From the NCBI GenBank assembly GCA_047605765.1, contig JASGFB010000003.1:9575-73574 (forward strand): a stretch of DNA of 64,000 nt, given 5' to 3'. The number at the start of each line of letters is the position of its first letter. Within the stretch, counting starts at the first letter, position 1. A program made the translations under genes and the position numbers. Positions 34,893 to 43,011 of the stretch are shown here, in pieces. This DNA is from JBGVSA01 sp047605765. Lineage in GTDB: Bacteria; Pseudomonadota; Gammaproteobacteria; Burkholderiales; Rhodocyclaceae. The notes below the pieces were generated by a model, which had not been told where the DNA came from, searched no databases, and saw only the letters and a program-made list of their open reading frames with translations.

Positions 34893-35687
34893 ATGAAGCA
34901 GATCACCTCGCGCGACAATCCCGCCTTCAAGCGTCTGCGCGCGTTGTCCGAAGACGCGCGCGCGCGCCGTGAGGCGGCTGCCACGCTGCTCGACGGCGCC
35001 CACCTGCTGACGGTGGCCCTCGATCACGGTTGCGAGCTGCCATGCGTGGTGGTCACGCCCGACAGCCGCAGCAAGCCGGAGATCGCCGTCTTGCTGGCGC
35101 GCCCCGAACTGGCGCGCGCCCAACTGCTCGAAATGCCGGCTGCCCTGCTGCGGGCGCTCAGCCCGGTTGAGCATCCCAGTGGCGTGGTGGCCGAATTGCG
35201 CATCCCGGCGGCACCCATTGCCGACACCGGTGACGTACTGGTGCTGGCGGGGGTCCAGGACACCGGCAACCTGGGGACGCTGCTGCGCACGGCCGCTGCC
35301 GCTGGCATCCGCCGCGCCTGGCTGTCCGCCGAGTGCACCCAGGCATGGTCGCCAAAGGCGCTGCGGGCGGGCATGGGCGCGCAGTTCTTTATGGATATCG
35401 AAGAACGTGTGGCCTTGGCGGAACGCTTGGCCGGGTTCTCGGGGCAGATTATTGCTACTGCGCTGTCGGAAAAAACCGTGCCTTTGTATGCCCTGGATCT
35501 GCGCCCCGACACGGCCTGGATTTTTGGCTCGGAAGGGCAGGGCGTGCCGCCCGCGTTGCAGGCGCAAGCCCAGATACTGACGGGGATTCCAATGCCGGGC
35601 GGGATGGAATCCCTGAACGTCGCAGCGGCCGCTGCGGTGTGTTTGTTCGAACAGGTTCGGCAACGTCGTTTGCATAACGGTGCCTAG
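34893..35687 (+). CDS. TrmH/SpoU-family RNA 2'-O-methyltransferase
   Basis: 264 residues. An N-terminal substrate-binding domain (to about 100) is followed by a knotted SPOUT domain. Motif 1 is QDTGNLGTLLRTAAAAGI, motif 2 IFGSEGQGVP and motif 3 MPGGMESLNVAAAAAV. It methylates a ribose in rRNA or tRNA with S-adenosylmethionine. RlmB-like by layout, but the target cannot be decided. It starts five bases after rnhB. Confidence 0.9.
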   Translation: MKQITSRDNPAFKRLRALSEDARARREAAATLLDGAHLLTVALDHGCELPCVVVTPDSRSKPEIAVLLARPELARAQLLEMPAALLRALSPVEHPSGVVAELRIPAAPIADTGDVLVLAGVQDTGNLGTLLRTAAAAGIRRAWLSAECTQAWSPKALRAGMGAQFFMDIEERVALAERLAGFSGQIIATALSEKTVPLYALDLRPDTAWIFGSEGQGVPPALQAQAQILTGIPMPGGMESLNVAAAAAVCLFEQVRQRRLHNGA

Positions 35688-35763
35688 TCTGCATTGATAT
35701 GGCGCAGTTTGACGGGGTAGGCACTGTCCTACACTCTAACGGTTAACCCGGAGCTGCAATACC

Positions 35764-36588
35764 ATGGATAGACCCACCGTAGAAAAGGCCGCGCAAAGCG
35801 GTGCATACAAGATCAACCTGCTCGAAACCGATCCCGCCCGATATATCTTCCGCGCCGTCCTGGCCGGTATGTACCTGAGCATCGTGGTGCTGGTTTTCTG
35901 GGCACTCAATTACGGGCTGCGCGACGTGTCGATGGGCAAGGTCATCGCGTCGGCCTTCTTCGGCGTCGGACTGGGCATCATCGTTCTGACCAATTCCGAA
36001 CTCTTCACCAGCAACAACATGTACATGGCGCTGTCGTCCGCTGAACAGCGCACGAGCTGGGTGCAGACGGTGCAGGTGTGGATCGTCTGCTACCTCGGCA
36101 ATCTGGTGGGCGCCATCATCCTGGGTCTGCTGCTCTATGGCGCCCATGTGCTGCAGGAGTTGCCCCTCGATCACTCGTTGTACACGGGCGCCGAACACAA
36201 GGTGCACCAGGCCGCATCGGTGATCTTCTTCAAGGGCATCCTGGCCAACTGGGTGGTGTGTCTGGCCGTCTGGGTGGCCCTGCGCGTGAAAGAAGACATC
36301 GCCAAGATCATGGCCATGATCCTGATCGTGTTCATGTTCCTCTACCTCGGCTTCGAGCACTCGATCGCCAACATGGGGACCTTCGTCATGTCGCTGTTGG
36401 GCAATGGCCAGATCACGCTGGGCGACGCGCTCTACAACCTGGTCTTCAGTACCGCCGGTAACATCGTCGGTGGCGCCTTCGTGGGTCTGGCGTATCGTTA
36501 TCTGAGTCCGGTGGCAGCGCAAAGCGCCGTGGCCGAACATGTGGAAGCATCCGTCGAGAAGACGAATAAGGCGTCTTCGTCAACCTGA
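35764..36588 (+). CDS. Formate/nitrite transporter family (FNT) channel
   Basis: 274 residues, six transmembrane helices, FNT fold. Family motifs are NSELFTSNNMYM (first signature), FFKGILANWVVCLAVW (second signature with the central Lys and Asn), and GFEHSIANM, which carries the gating His. Moves formate, nitrite or another small monovalent anion across the inner membrane. No formate or nitrite enzyme gene is adjacent, so the substrate is open. A weak TTGACG (35709) with TACACT (35730) may be its promoter. Confidence 0.9.
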   Translation: MDRPTVEKAAQSGAYKINLLETDPARYIFRAVLAGMYLSIVVLVFWALNYGLRDVSMGKVIASAFFGVGLGIIVLTNSELFTSNNMYMALSSAEQRTSWVQTVQVWIVCYLGNLVGAIILGLLLYGAHVLQELPLDHSLYTGAEHKVHQAASVIFFKGILANWVVCLAVWVALRVKEDIAKIMAMILIVFMFLYLGFEHSIANMGTFVMSLLGNGQITLGDALYNLVFSTAGNIVGGAFVGLAYRYLSPVAAQSAVAEHVEASVEKTNKASSST

Positions 36589-36638
36589 GGCCGCTGCGGG
36601 CCATTCGCAGCCCGGCGGCCGTCGAACTGGAGGGCAGC

Positions 36639-37493
36639 ATGGAAGGTTTGATTGTCGCCGTAGCGTTCCTGGTCTTCGTGGCCGTCACGATCGCCAAGGG
36701 CGTGCGGATCGTTCCGCAAGGGGAAGAATGGATCGTTGAACGGCTGGGGCGCTACCTGCGTACGCTCGAGCCGGGTCTGTCGATCCTGATTCCTTACCTG
36801 GATGTGGTGAGCTACAAGGTCGTCACCAAGGACATCATCCTCGATGTCCAGGAGCAGGAAGTCATCACGCGCGACAACGCGGTGATCCTGACCAATGCCA
36901 TCGCTTTCATCAAGGTGACCGATCCGGTCAAGGCCGTGTATGGCGTCACCAACTTCACCGAGGCCATCCGCAACCTGGTCATGACCACGCTGCGCTCGAT
37001 CGTCGGCGAGATGGAGCTGGACGAGGCACTGTCCTCGCGCGACAAGATCAAGGCCCGGTTGCGTGAGAGCATCTCCGACGAGGCGCTCGACTGGGGCATC
37101 AGCATCAAGACGGTCGAGATCCAGGACATCAAGCCGTCCGAATCCATGCAGCGCGCCATGGAGATGCAGGCCGCTGCCGAGCGTGAGCGCAAGGCGCTGG
37201 TCACGCGTGCCGAAGGCGACAAGCAGTCGGCCATCCTGCAGGCCGATGCCCGCCTCGAAGCGGCCAAGCGCGACGCCAACGCCCAGGTCATGATGGCCAC
37301 CGCCTCGGCCGAAGCCATCGCCCGCGTGCGCGACGCCATTGGCGATTCGACCGCCCCGGTCATGTACCTGCTGGGGCAGCACTACATCAATTCGCTCGAA
37401 AACCTCAGCCAGTCGGACAACAGCAAAGTGGTGCTGCTGCCGGGCGACCTGATGGAAGCCATCAAGCGCGTCACCGGCATTGTCGGCAAGTAG
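36639..37493 (+). CDS. SPFH-domain (stomatin/QmcA-like) membrane protein
   Basis: 284 residues. One N-terminal membrane segment (about 2-20) is followed by the SPFH/band 7 domain (VPQGEEWIVERLGRYLRTLEPG) and a helical Ala/Arg/Glu-rich oligomerisation region (about 175-225). The usual partner NfeD is not encoded next to it, which resembles the QmcA type. Proposed membrane-microdomain scaffold. Followed by a strong terminator. Confidence 0.92.
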   Translation: MEGLIVAVAFLVFVAVTIAKGVRIVPQGEEWIVERLGRYLRTLEPGLSILIPYLDVVSYKVVTKDIILDVQEQEVITRDNAVILTNAIAFIKVTDPVKAVYGVTNFTEAIRNLVMTTLRSIVGEMELDEALSSRDKIKARLRESISDEALDWGISIKTVEIQDIKPSESMQRAMEMQAAAERERKALVTRAEGDKQSAILQADARLEAAKRDANAQVMMATASAEAIARVRDAIGDSTAPVMYLLGQHYINSLENLSQSDNSKVVLLPGDLMEAIKRVTGIVGK

Positions 37494-37536
37494 CGTTCCG
37501 TCTCGGCCAACTGGTCGAACGGCCCGCCCGCATACG

Positions 37537-37563
37537 AAAACGGCGCCAATTGGCGCCGTTTTT
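37537..37563. terminator. Bidirectional rho-independent terminator
   Basis: Perfect palindrome with 13-base arms (AAAACGGCGCCAA/TTGGCGCCGTTTT) and T-runs on both strands, between the convergent SPFH and smpB genes. Confidence 0.92.
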
Positions 37564-37565
37564 CA

Positions 37566-38018
37566 TTATTTGCCGACCTTGTCCCGCATCAGACGGCCTT
37601 TTTCACGTTCCCAGTCGCGTTTTTTCTCGGTTTCGCGCTTGTCGTAGAGCTTTTTGCCCTTGGCCAGGCCCACTTCGGCCTTGATGCGCCCGCGCGTGTA
37701 ATGCAGGTCGAGTGGCACCAGCGTGTAACCAGCGCGTTCATTCTTGCCGATCAGTGTACTGATCTCGGCCGCATGCAGGAGCAGCTTGCGGGTGCGGGTG
37801 GGGTCGGCGTGCACATGGGTCGATGCCGAGGTCAGCGGGCTGATGTGCATGCCGATGATGAAGATCTCGCTGCCGCGTACCATGATGTACGCCTCTTTGA
37901 TGTTGGCGCGACCGGCGCGGATGGCCTTGACCTCCCACCCCTGCAGGGCGAGGCCCGCCTCGAAGCGTTCTTCGATGAAGTACTCGTGGAATGCCTTGCG
38001 ATTGTCGATGATGCTCAT
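37566..38018 (-). CDS. smpB: SsrA-binding protein SmpB
   Basis: 150 residues: NRKAFHEYFIEERFEAGLAL opening, GWEVKAIRAGRANIKEAY, and the Lys/Arg-rich C-terminal tail (YDKRETEKKRDWEREKGR) that sits in the ribosomal mRNA channel. Delivers tmRNA to stalled ribosomes. Divergent from ratA. Confidence 0.98.
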   Translation of the reverse strand: MSIIDNRKAFHEYFIEERFEAGLALQGWEVKAIRAGRANIKEAYIMVRGSEIFIIGMHISPLTSASTHVHADPTRTRKLLLHAAEISTLIGKNERAGYTLVPLDLHYTRGRIKAEVGLAKGKKLYDKRETEKKRDWEREKGRLMRDKVGK

Positions 38019-38136
38019 GGAATGTTCTTCTTATAAGGTTGGCCAGGCGGCGTGGACTGGCTGGCGGTGCGATGGGCCCGGTTCGCACCGCTTGGGCAGC
38101 GCTTCGCGTCGATGGTTCGGAGCTGCGCCATGTTCG

Positions 38137-38156
38137 GCTAAAATCGCCATTTTAGC
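38137..38156. promoter_or_regulatory. Symmetric divergent promoter element between smpB and ratA
   Basis: Inverted repeat GCTAAAAT-CGCC-ATTTTAGC. Each arm reads TAAAAT, a good -10 hexamer, on its own strand, so one palindrome could serve both directions. The ratA start lies 29 bases to its right, smpB about 120 bases to its left. No convincing -35 boxes. Confidence 0.45.
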
Positions 38157-38184
38157 AGCGCCGCGCCCGGCGGCAGGGGACAGG

Positions 38185-38628
38185 ATGTCCGAAGTCAAAA
38201 AGGTTGTGTTGATAGAGCGCACCCCCGTCCAGATGTTTGAACTGGTCGATGGGTGCGAGGACTACCCGCGCTTCCTGCCTTGGTGCAGTGGCACCGAGGT
38301 GTCCGAGCGCACGCCCGAGAGGACCGTGGCGACGCTGCACATCAACTACCACGGCATCAAGTCGCAATTCACCACCGAGAACACCAAGGACGCGCCGCAC
38401 ATGATGACCCTGCGGCTGCGCGAAGGCCCGTTCCGCATGCTGGAAGGTGAATGGCGCTTCATCCCCCTGGGCGAGCAGGCCTGCAAGATTGAATTCCGCT
38501 TGCAATACGAGTTCTCGAACAAGCTGCTCGAACGCGTCGTCGGGCCGGTGTTCAACATGATCGCCAACACCTTCGTCGACGCTTTCGTCAAACGCGCCGA
38601 GCAGGTCTATGGCGCGGGGGCGGCGTGA
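38185..38628 (+). CDS. ratA: RatA-like START/polyketide-cyclase-domain protein
   Basis: 147 residues, Coq10/RatA-type START fold: MFELVDGCEDYPRFLPWC near the N-terminus, FTTENTKDAPHMM, LEGEWRFIPL and the C-terminal helix RVVGPVFNMIANTFVDAFVKRAEQVYG. Family members are described as ribosome-association or quinone-binding proteins. The ATG at 38185 has AGGGGACAGG upstream. Overlaps rnfH by four bases (GTGA), the usual pairing. Confidence 0.92.
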   Translation: MSEVKKVVLIERTPVQMFELVDGCEDYPRFLPWCSGTEVSERTPERTVATLHINYHGIKSQFTTENTKDAPHMMTLRLREGPFRMLEGEWRFIPLGEQACKIEFRLQYEFSNKLLERVVGPVFNMIANTFVDAFVKRAEQVYGAGAA

Positions 38629-38957
38629 GCACGACAGACAGCATCCCGGTGCAGGTCTGCTACGCCTTGCCGGACCGCCAGGATCTGGTGAGCCTGTCGC
38701 TGCCGCAGGGCTGTACGGCACGGCAGGCCATCGAAGCCTCCGGCTTGCTGCAGAAGCACCCGGATATCGATGTGGACGGCGACAACAAGATCGGCGTGTT
38801 TGGCAAGCTGGTGACGCTCACCACGCCACTGCGGGCGCACGATCGCGTCGAAATCTACCGTCCGTTGGTTGCCGACCCGAAGGAAGTGCGGCGGCGGCGC
38901 GCCGCTGAAGGCAAGACCCTCAAGAAAGGCGCGCCGGATCTGCCCAAGGCGGGCTGA
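38625..38957 (+). CDS. rnfH: RnfH-family ubiquitin-fold protein
   Basis: 110 residues, GTG start overlapping ratA. Beta-grasp fold with VQVCYALPDRQDLVSLSLPQG, KIGVFGKLV and RVEIYRPLVADPKEVRRRRA, the RnfH/UPF0125 signature end. Role unclear; it is the conserved partner of ratA. Confidence 0.93.
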   Translation: MSTTDSIPVQVCYALPDRQDLVSLSLPQGCTARQAIEASGLLQKHPDIDVDGDNKIGVFGKLVTLTTPLRAHDRVEIYRPLVADPKEVRRRRAAEGKTLKKGAPDLPKAG

Positions 38958-38966
38958 ACACCCCGG

Positions 38967-39446
38967 TCAGGCGCCGCATTCCTTCGACAGTATGTCGCGC
39001 AGGCGTTGGCTTTCAGCCTTGCGCTCGGCGTCGCCGAAGACTTCGACTTCACCCTTGTCGTTGGTGTGGCCCATGCGTGCGCCGCTGTCGACGGCGGCCA
39101 GTTGGCGGCGGATTTCGGCGCATTGCGCATCGCGCTGCGCCCGCTTGGCATCGGCTTCCTGCTGTTTGGCGTTTTTTTCGGATTGCTCGGCGCGGCGTTG
39201 GCGGAATTCCTGGTCTTTTTCCTGCCACGACTTGGAGCCGGCGACTGGGGCGGAGGCCGTGGCTGCGGTTGCCGGCGCCGCGGCCGCGCCGCGCGCGCCG
39301 CTGGTCACTTTGGCGTCCACGCCGGGGGGCGGCTGGTCGGAATAATGGACGCTGCCTTTGGCGTCCTTCCAGGTGTAGATCTGCGCCTGCACCGTGCCGG
39401 CCAGGGCCAGCAACGCCAGCGCTGCAAGCGTTCCGCTCTTCGACAT
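38967..39446 (-). CDS. DUF4124-domain secreted protein
   Basis: 159 residues. Signal peptide 1-21 (TVQA cleavage) is followed by the DUF4124 motif IYTWKDAKGSVHYSDQPPPG (about 23-42), an Ala-rich linker, and a charged helical region. Periplasmic, function unknown. Convergent with rnfH and divergent from guaB. Confidence 0.9.
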   Translation of the reverse strand: MSKSGTLAALALLALAGTVQAQIYTWKDAKGSVHYSDQPPPGVDAKVTSGARGAAAAPATAATASAPVAGSKSWQEKDQEFRQRRAEQSEKNAKQQEADAKRAQRDAQCAEIRRQLAAVDSGARMGHTNDKGEVEVFGDAERKAESQRLRDILSKECGA

Positions 39447-39510
39447 TTACCGTACTCCCTTCATGGCTTCCATCACCGGCGTGTGGCGAACACGCCGATA
39501 CAAATGGATT

Positions 39511-39539
39511 TTGCGGACCTCTATTGAGGTCCGTATAAT
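39511..39539 (+). promoter_or_regulatory. guaB promoter with operator-like palindrome in the spacer
   Basis: TTGCGG (39511-39516) and a consensus TATAAT (39534-39539) at 17-base spacing. The spacer is occupied by a perfect inverted repeat CGGACCTC-TATT-GAGGTCCG (39514-39533), so a repressor bound there would cover RNA polymerase contacts. The guaB ATG is 27 bases downstream of the -10. Confidence 0.75.
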
Positions 39540-39566
39540 ATTGATTTGCCGGCAAGGATTATAAAC

Positions 39567-41027
39567 ATGCGGTTGATCCAGAAGGCATTGACGTTCGACG
39601 ACGTCTTGCTCGTTCCCGCCCATTCCGACGTTCTTCCTCGCGACGTCAGTCTTGCAACGCAACTGACCCGCAACATCCAGCTGAATATCCCCCTCGTGTC
39701 CTCCGCCATGGACACGGTGACCGAATCCCGTCTTGCCATTGCCCTCGCCCAGGAAGGCGGCATCGGCATCATCCACAAGAACATTCCCGCCGCCGAACAG
39801 GCCCTCGAAGTGGCCAAGGTGAAGCGTTTCGAATCCGGCGTGCTGCGCGATCCCATCACCGTTCCGCCCACCATGCTGGTGCGTGAGCTGATGGCGCTGA
39901 CGCGTTCGCACAAGATTTCCGGCGTGCCGGTGGTCGAAGGCAAGCAGGTCATCGGCATCATCACCAACCGCGACACCCGTTTCGAAACCAACCTCGACCA
40001 GCCCGTGGCCAACGTCATGACGCCGCGCGACCGTCTGGTCACGGTGCCCGAAGGCACCTCGCTCGACGACGCCAAGGCGCTGATGCACCGCCACCGCCTC
40101 GAACGCGTGCTGGTTCTGAAGGAATCCGGCGAGCTGTACGGCCTCATCACCGTCAAGGACATCCTCAAGTCGACCGAACACCCGCTGGCCTGCAAGGACA
40201 GCCATGGCCGCCTGCGCGTTGGCGCGGCCGTCGGCGTTGGCGCCGGCACCGAAGAACGCTGCGAGCGCCTGGCCGATGCCGGCGTGGATGTCATCGTGGT
40301 CGATACCGCGCATGGTCACTCCAAGGGCGTGCTCGAACGCGTCAATTGGGTCAAGAAGCATTTTCCGCAAATCGAAGTCATCGGCGGCAACATTGCGACG
40401 GGCGATGCCGCCAAGGCGCTGGTCGACGCGGGCGCGGACGCCGTCAAGGTCGGTATCGGCCCCGGCTCGATCTGCACCACCCGCATCGTGGCCGGCGTGG
40501 GCGTGCCGCAGATCACCGCCGTCGACGGTGTGGCCGAGGCCCTGAGCAAGGTTGGCGTACCGCTGATCGCCGATGGCGGCATTCGTTACTCGGGCGATAT
40601 CGCCAAGGCCATCGCGGCCGGCGCCTACAGCGTGATGCTGGGCGGCCTGTTCGCCGGTACCGAAGAATCGCCGGGCGAGACCGTGCTGTTCCAGGGCCGT
40701 TCGTACAAGGCGTATCGCGGCATGGGTTCGCTGGGCGCCATGCAGCAAGGCTCGGCCGACCGTTATTTCCAGGAAACCGATGCCAACGTCGACAAGCTGG
40801 TGCCGGAAGGCATCGAAGGTCGCGTGCCTTACAAGGGCGTGGTGTCGGCGGTCATCCATCAACTGATGGGCGGCCTGCGCGCCTCGATGGGCTATGTCGG
40901 CTGCCATACGGTCGAAGACATGCGTACGCGCGCCGAATTCGTCGAGATCACCTCGGCGGGCATGCGGGAATCCCACGTCCACGACGTGCAGATCACGCGT
41001 GAAGCGCCCAACTACCGCGTGGAGTAA
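39567..41027 (+). CDS. guaB: IMP dehydrogenase
   Basis: 486 residues. TIM barrel interrupted by two CBS domains (about 92-200); catalytic Cys loop GPGSICTTRIVAGVGVPQ, phosphate-binding DGGIRYSGDIAKA, and flap motif GMGSLGAM. Oxidises IMP to XMP, feeding GuaA. AAGGA eight bases before the ATG. Confidence 0.99.
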   Translation: MRLIQKALTFDDVLLVPAHSDVLPRDVSLATQLTRNIQLNIPLVSSAMDTVTESRLAIALAQEGGIGIIHKNIPAAEQALEVAKVKRFESGVLRDPITVPPTMLVRELMALTRSHKISGVPVVEGKQVIGIITNRDTRFETNLDQPVANVMTPRDRLVTVPEGTSLDDAKALMHRHRLERVLVLKESGELYGLITVKDILKSTEHPLACKDSHGRLRVGAAVGVGAGTEERCERLADAGVDVIVVDTAHGHSKGVLERVNWVKKHFPQIEVIGGNIATGDAAKALVDAGADAVKVGIGPGSICTTRIVAGVGVPQITAVDGVAEALSKVGVPLIADGGIRYSGDIAKAIAAGAYSVMLGGLFAGTEESPGETVLFQGRSYKAYRGMGSLGAMQQGSADRYFQETDANVDKLVPEGIEGRVPYKGVVSAVIHQLMGGLRASMGYVGCHTVEDMRTRAEFVEITSAGMRESHVHDVQITREAPNYRVE

Positions 41028-41122
41028 GCGGGGTAGTCGATCAAGTAGTTCCGCAGCGGCCAACTGGCCGCTGCGTTGTTTCTGTGCCGGGCTTTGCCAA
41101 CCGCTCAACTTTTATCACGACA

Positions 41123-42706
41123 ATGCACGACAAAATCCTGATTCTCGATTTCGGCTCTCAAGTCACTCAATTGATTGCCCGTCGCGTGCGCGAAGCGCAC
41201 GTGTTCTGCGAAATCCATCCCGCCGACGTCAGTGATGAGTTCGTGCGCAACTATGGCGCCAAGGGGGTCATCCTGTCCGGCAGCCATATGTCGGCGTATG
41301 AAGAATCCACCGATCGCGCGCCGCAAGCCGTGTTCGAGTTGGGTGTGCCGGTGCTGGGCATCTGCTACGGCATGCAGACCATGGCGCAGCAACTCGGCGG
41401 CAAGGTCGAGGCCGGCACCGTGCGTGAATTCGGTTACGCCGAAGTGCGCGCCCACGGCCATACCAAGCTGCTCGACGGCGTTGAGGATTTTCGCAGCACC
41501 GAAGGCCACGGCATCATCAAGGTGTGGATGAGCCACGGCGACAAGGTGGCCGAACTGCCGCAGGGGTTCAGCCTGATGGCGTCGACGCCGAGCTGCCCGA
41601 TCGCTGGCATGGTCGACGAAACGCGCCGCTTCTACGGTGTGCAGTTCCATCCCGAAGTCACGCATACGTTGCGTGGCGCCGAGATCCTGCAGCGCTTCGT
41701 GCGCGACATCTGCGGCTGCGCGCCCGATTGGATCATGGGCGACTACATCGCCGAAGCGGTGCAGCGCATCCGTGAGCAAGTGGGCGACGAAGAAGTCATT
41801 CTGGGCCTGTCGGGGGGCGTCGATTCGTCCGTCGCTGCCGCGCTGATTCATCGCGCCATCGGTGACAAGCTCACCTGCGTGTTTGTCGATCATGGCCTGC
41901 TGCGCCTGAACGAAGCCGATCTCGTCATGGACATGTTCGCCCGCAACATGGGCGTCAAGGTCATCCACGTCGATGCCACCGCGCAGTTCATGGGCAAGCT
42001 CGTCGGCGTCTCCGACCCCGAAGCCAAGCGCAAGATCATCGGCCGTGAATTCGTCGAGGTCTTCCAGGCTGAATCGGCCAAACTGACGCGTGCGAAGTGG
42101 CTGGCGCAAGGCACCATCTACCCGGACGTCATTGAATCGGCCGGTGCCAAGACCAAGAAGGCCACCACCATCAAGAGCCACCACAACGTTGGTGGCCTGC
42201 CCGATACCCTCCACCTGAAACTGCTCGAACCGCTGCGCGAACTGTTCAAGGACGAAGTGCGCGAACTGGGTGTCGCCCTCGGCCTGCCGCACGAAATGGT
42301 CTATCGCCACCCGTTCCCCGGCCCCGGCCTGGGCGTGCGCATCCTGGGCGAAGTAAAGAAGGAATACGCCGATCTGCTGCGCCGTGCCGACGCCATCTTC
42401 ATCGAAGAATTGCGCAAGACGGTGGACGAGATCTCCGGCAAGACCTGGTACGAACTCACCAGCCAGGCCTTTGCGGTGTTCCTGCCGGTCAAGAGCGTGG
42501 GCGTGATGGGGGACGGCCGTACCTACGAATACGTCGCCGCCCTGCGTGCCGTGCAGACGCAAGACTTCATGACGGCCCACTGGGCCCACCTGCCGCACGA
42601 CCTGCTGGGCCGTGTGTCCAACCGCATCATCAACGAAGTGCGCGGCATCAATCGCGTGGTGTACGACGTCTCGGGCAAGCCGCCTGCGACGATCGAGTGG
42701 GAGTGA
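41123..42706 (+). CDS. guaA: GMP synthase (glutamine-hydrolysing)
   Basis: 527 residues. Class I glutamine amidotransferase domain with Cys81 in VLGICYGMQTM and FHPEVTHT, ATP pyrophosphatase P-loop GLSGGVDSSVAA, and C-terminal dimerisation domain ending IEWE. Converts XMP to GMP. Its last codons form one copy of the 13-bp repeat that bounds the adjacent island, so integration left the reading frame intact. Confidence 0.99.
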   Translation: MHDKILILDFGSQVTQLIARRVREAHVFCEIHPADVSDEFVRNYGAKGVILSGSHMSAYEESTDRAPQAVFELGVPVLGICYGMQTMAQQLGGKVEAGTVREFGYAEVRAHGHTKLLDGVEDFRSTEGHGIIKVWMSHGDKVAELPQGFSLMASTPSCPIAGMVDETRRFYGVQFHPEVTHTLRGAEILQRFVRDICGCAPDWIMGDYIAEAVQRIREQVGDEEVILGLSGGVDSSVAAALIHRAIGDKLTCVFVDHGLLRLNEADLVMDMFARNMGVKVIHVDATAQFMGKLVGVSDPEAKRKIIGREFVEVFQAESAKLTRAKWLAQGTIYPDVIESAGAKTKKATTIKSHHNVGGLPDTLHLKLLEPLRELFKDEVRELGVALGLPHEMVYRHPFPGPGLGVRILGEVKKEYADLLRRADAIFIEELRKTVDEISGKTWYELTSQAFAVFLPVKSVGVMGDGRTYEYVAALRAVQTQDFMTAHWAHLPHDLLGRVSNRIINEVRGINRVVYDVSGKPPATIEWE

Positions 42707-42707
42707 T
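42695..42707 (+). repeat. attL: 13-bp direct repeat at the guaA 3' end
   Basis: GAGTGGGAGTGAT covers the last three sense codons and stop of guaA plus one base. An exact copy is at 56003-56015, and the integrase gene begins 305 bases inside. Flanks differ (C before the left copy, A before the right), so the identity is exactly 13 bases. Confidence 0.88.
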
Positions 42708-42753
42708 CCCGCGTCCGGAATGAGCTGGCATTGGCCGGCATGAAATCCGAATC

Positions 42754-42779
42754 AAGCCCTTGTTTATCAAGGGCTTTTT
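42754..42779 (+). terminator. Rho-independent terminator downstream of guaA
   Basis: AAGCCCTTG (42754-42762) pairs with CAAGGGCTT (42768-42776) around a TTTAT loop, followed by TTTT. It lies inside the island, 48 bases after guaA, so the element supplies guaA with a terminator. Confidence 0.88.
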
Positions 42780-42847
42780 TGTTTTCTGAGCGGTAAGTTC
42801 CGGCACTGACTGGCACCGTCAAGCAAGAATTTTTCATGGCATGGTTG

Positions 42848-42989
42848 ATGGTATCCTCACGCCATGATGCCATGATGTTGGCTCGATACCATGAAGCACT
42901 TCGCCTTCATTCATGGTATCGATGTTTACTAAGATATTGAATTTATTGGAATAAATTTGTTTTCTTGGTGGATTTTTGCGCATGGTATC
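42848..42989. repeat. Integrase arm-type repeats (ATGGTATC) at left end
   Basis: ATGGTATC occurs at 42848-42855, 42885-42892 (minus strand), 42913-42920 and 42982-42989. The middle two form a perfect 12-base inverted repeat CGATACCATGAA/TTCATGGTATCG (42884-42895, 42910-42921). The last copy is 23 bases before the integrase ATG. Repeated octamers placed between the core site and the integrase gene are typical of integrase arm-binding sites, and could also autoregulate it. The 305-base gap has nothing else. Confidence 0.65.
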
Positions 42990-43011
42990 AGACCTCCTCT
43001 GGAGTCTCGCC

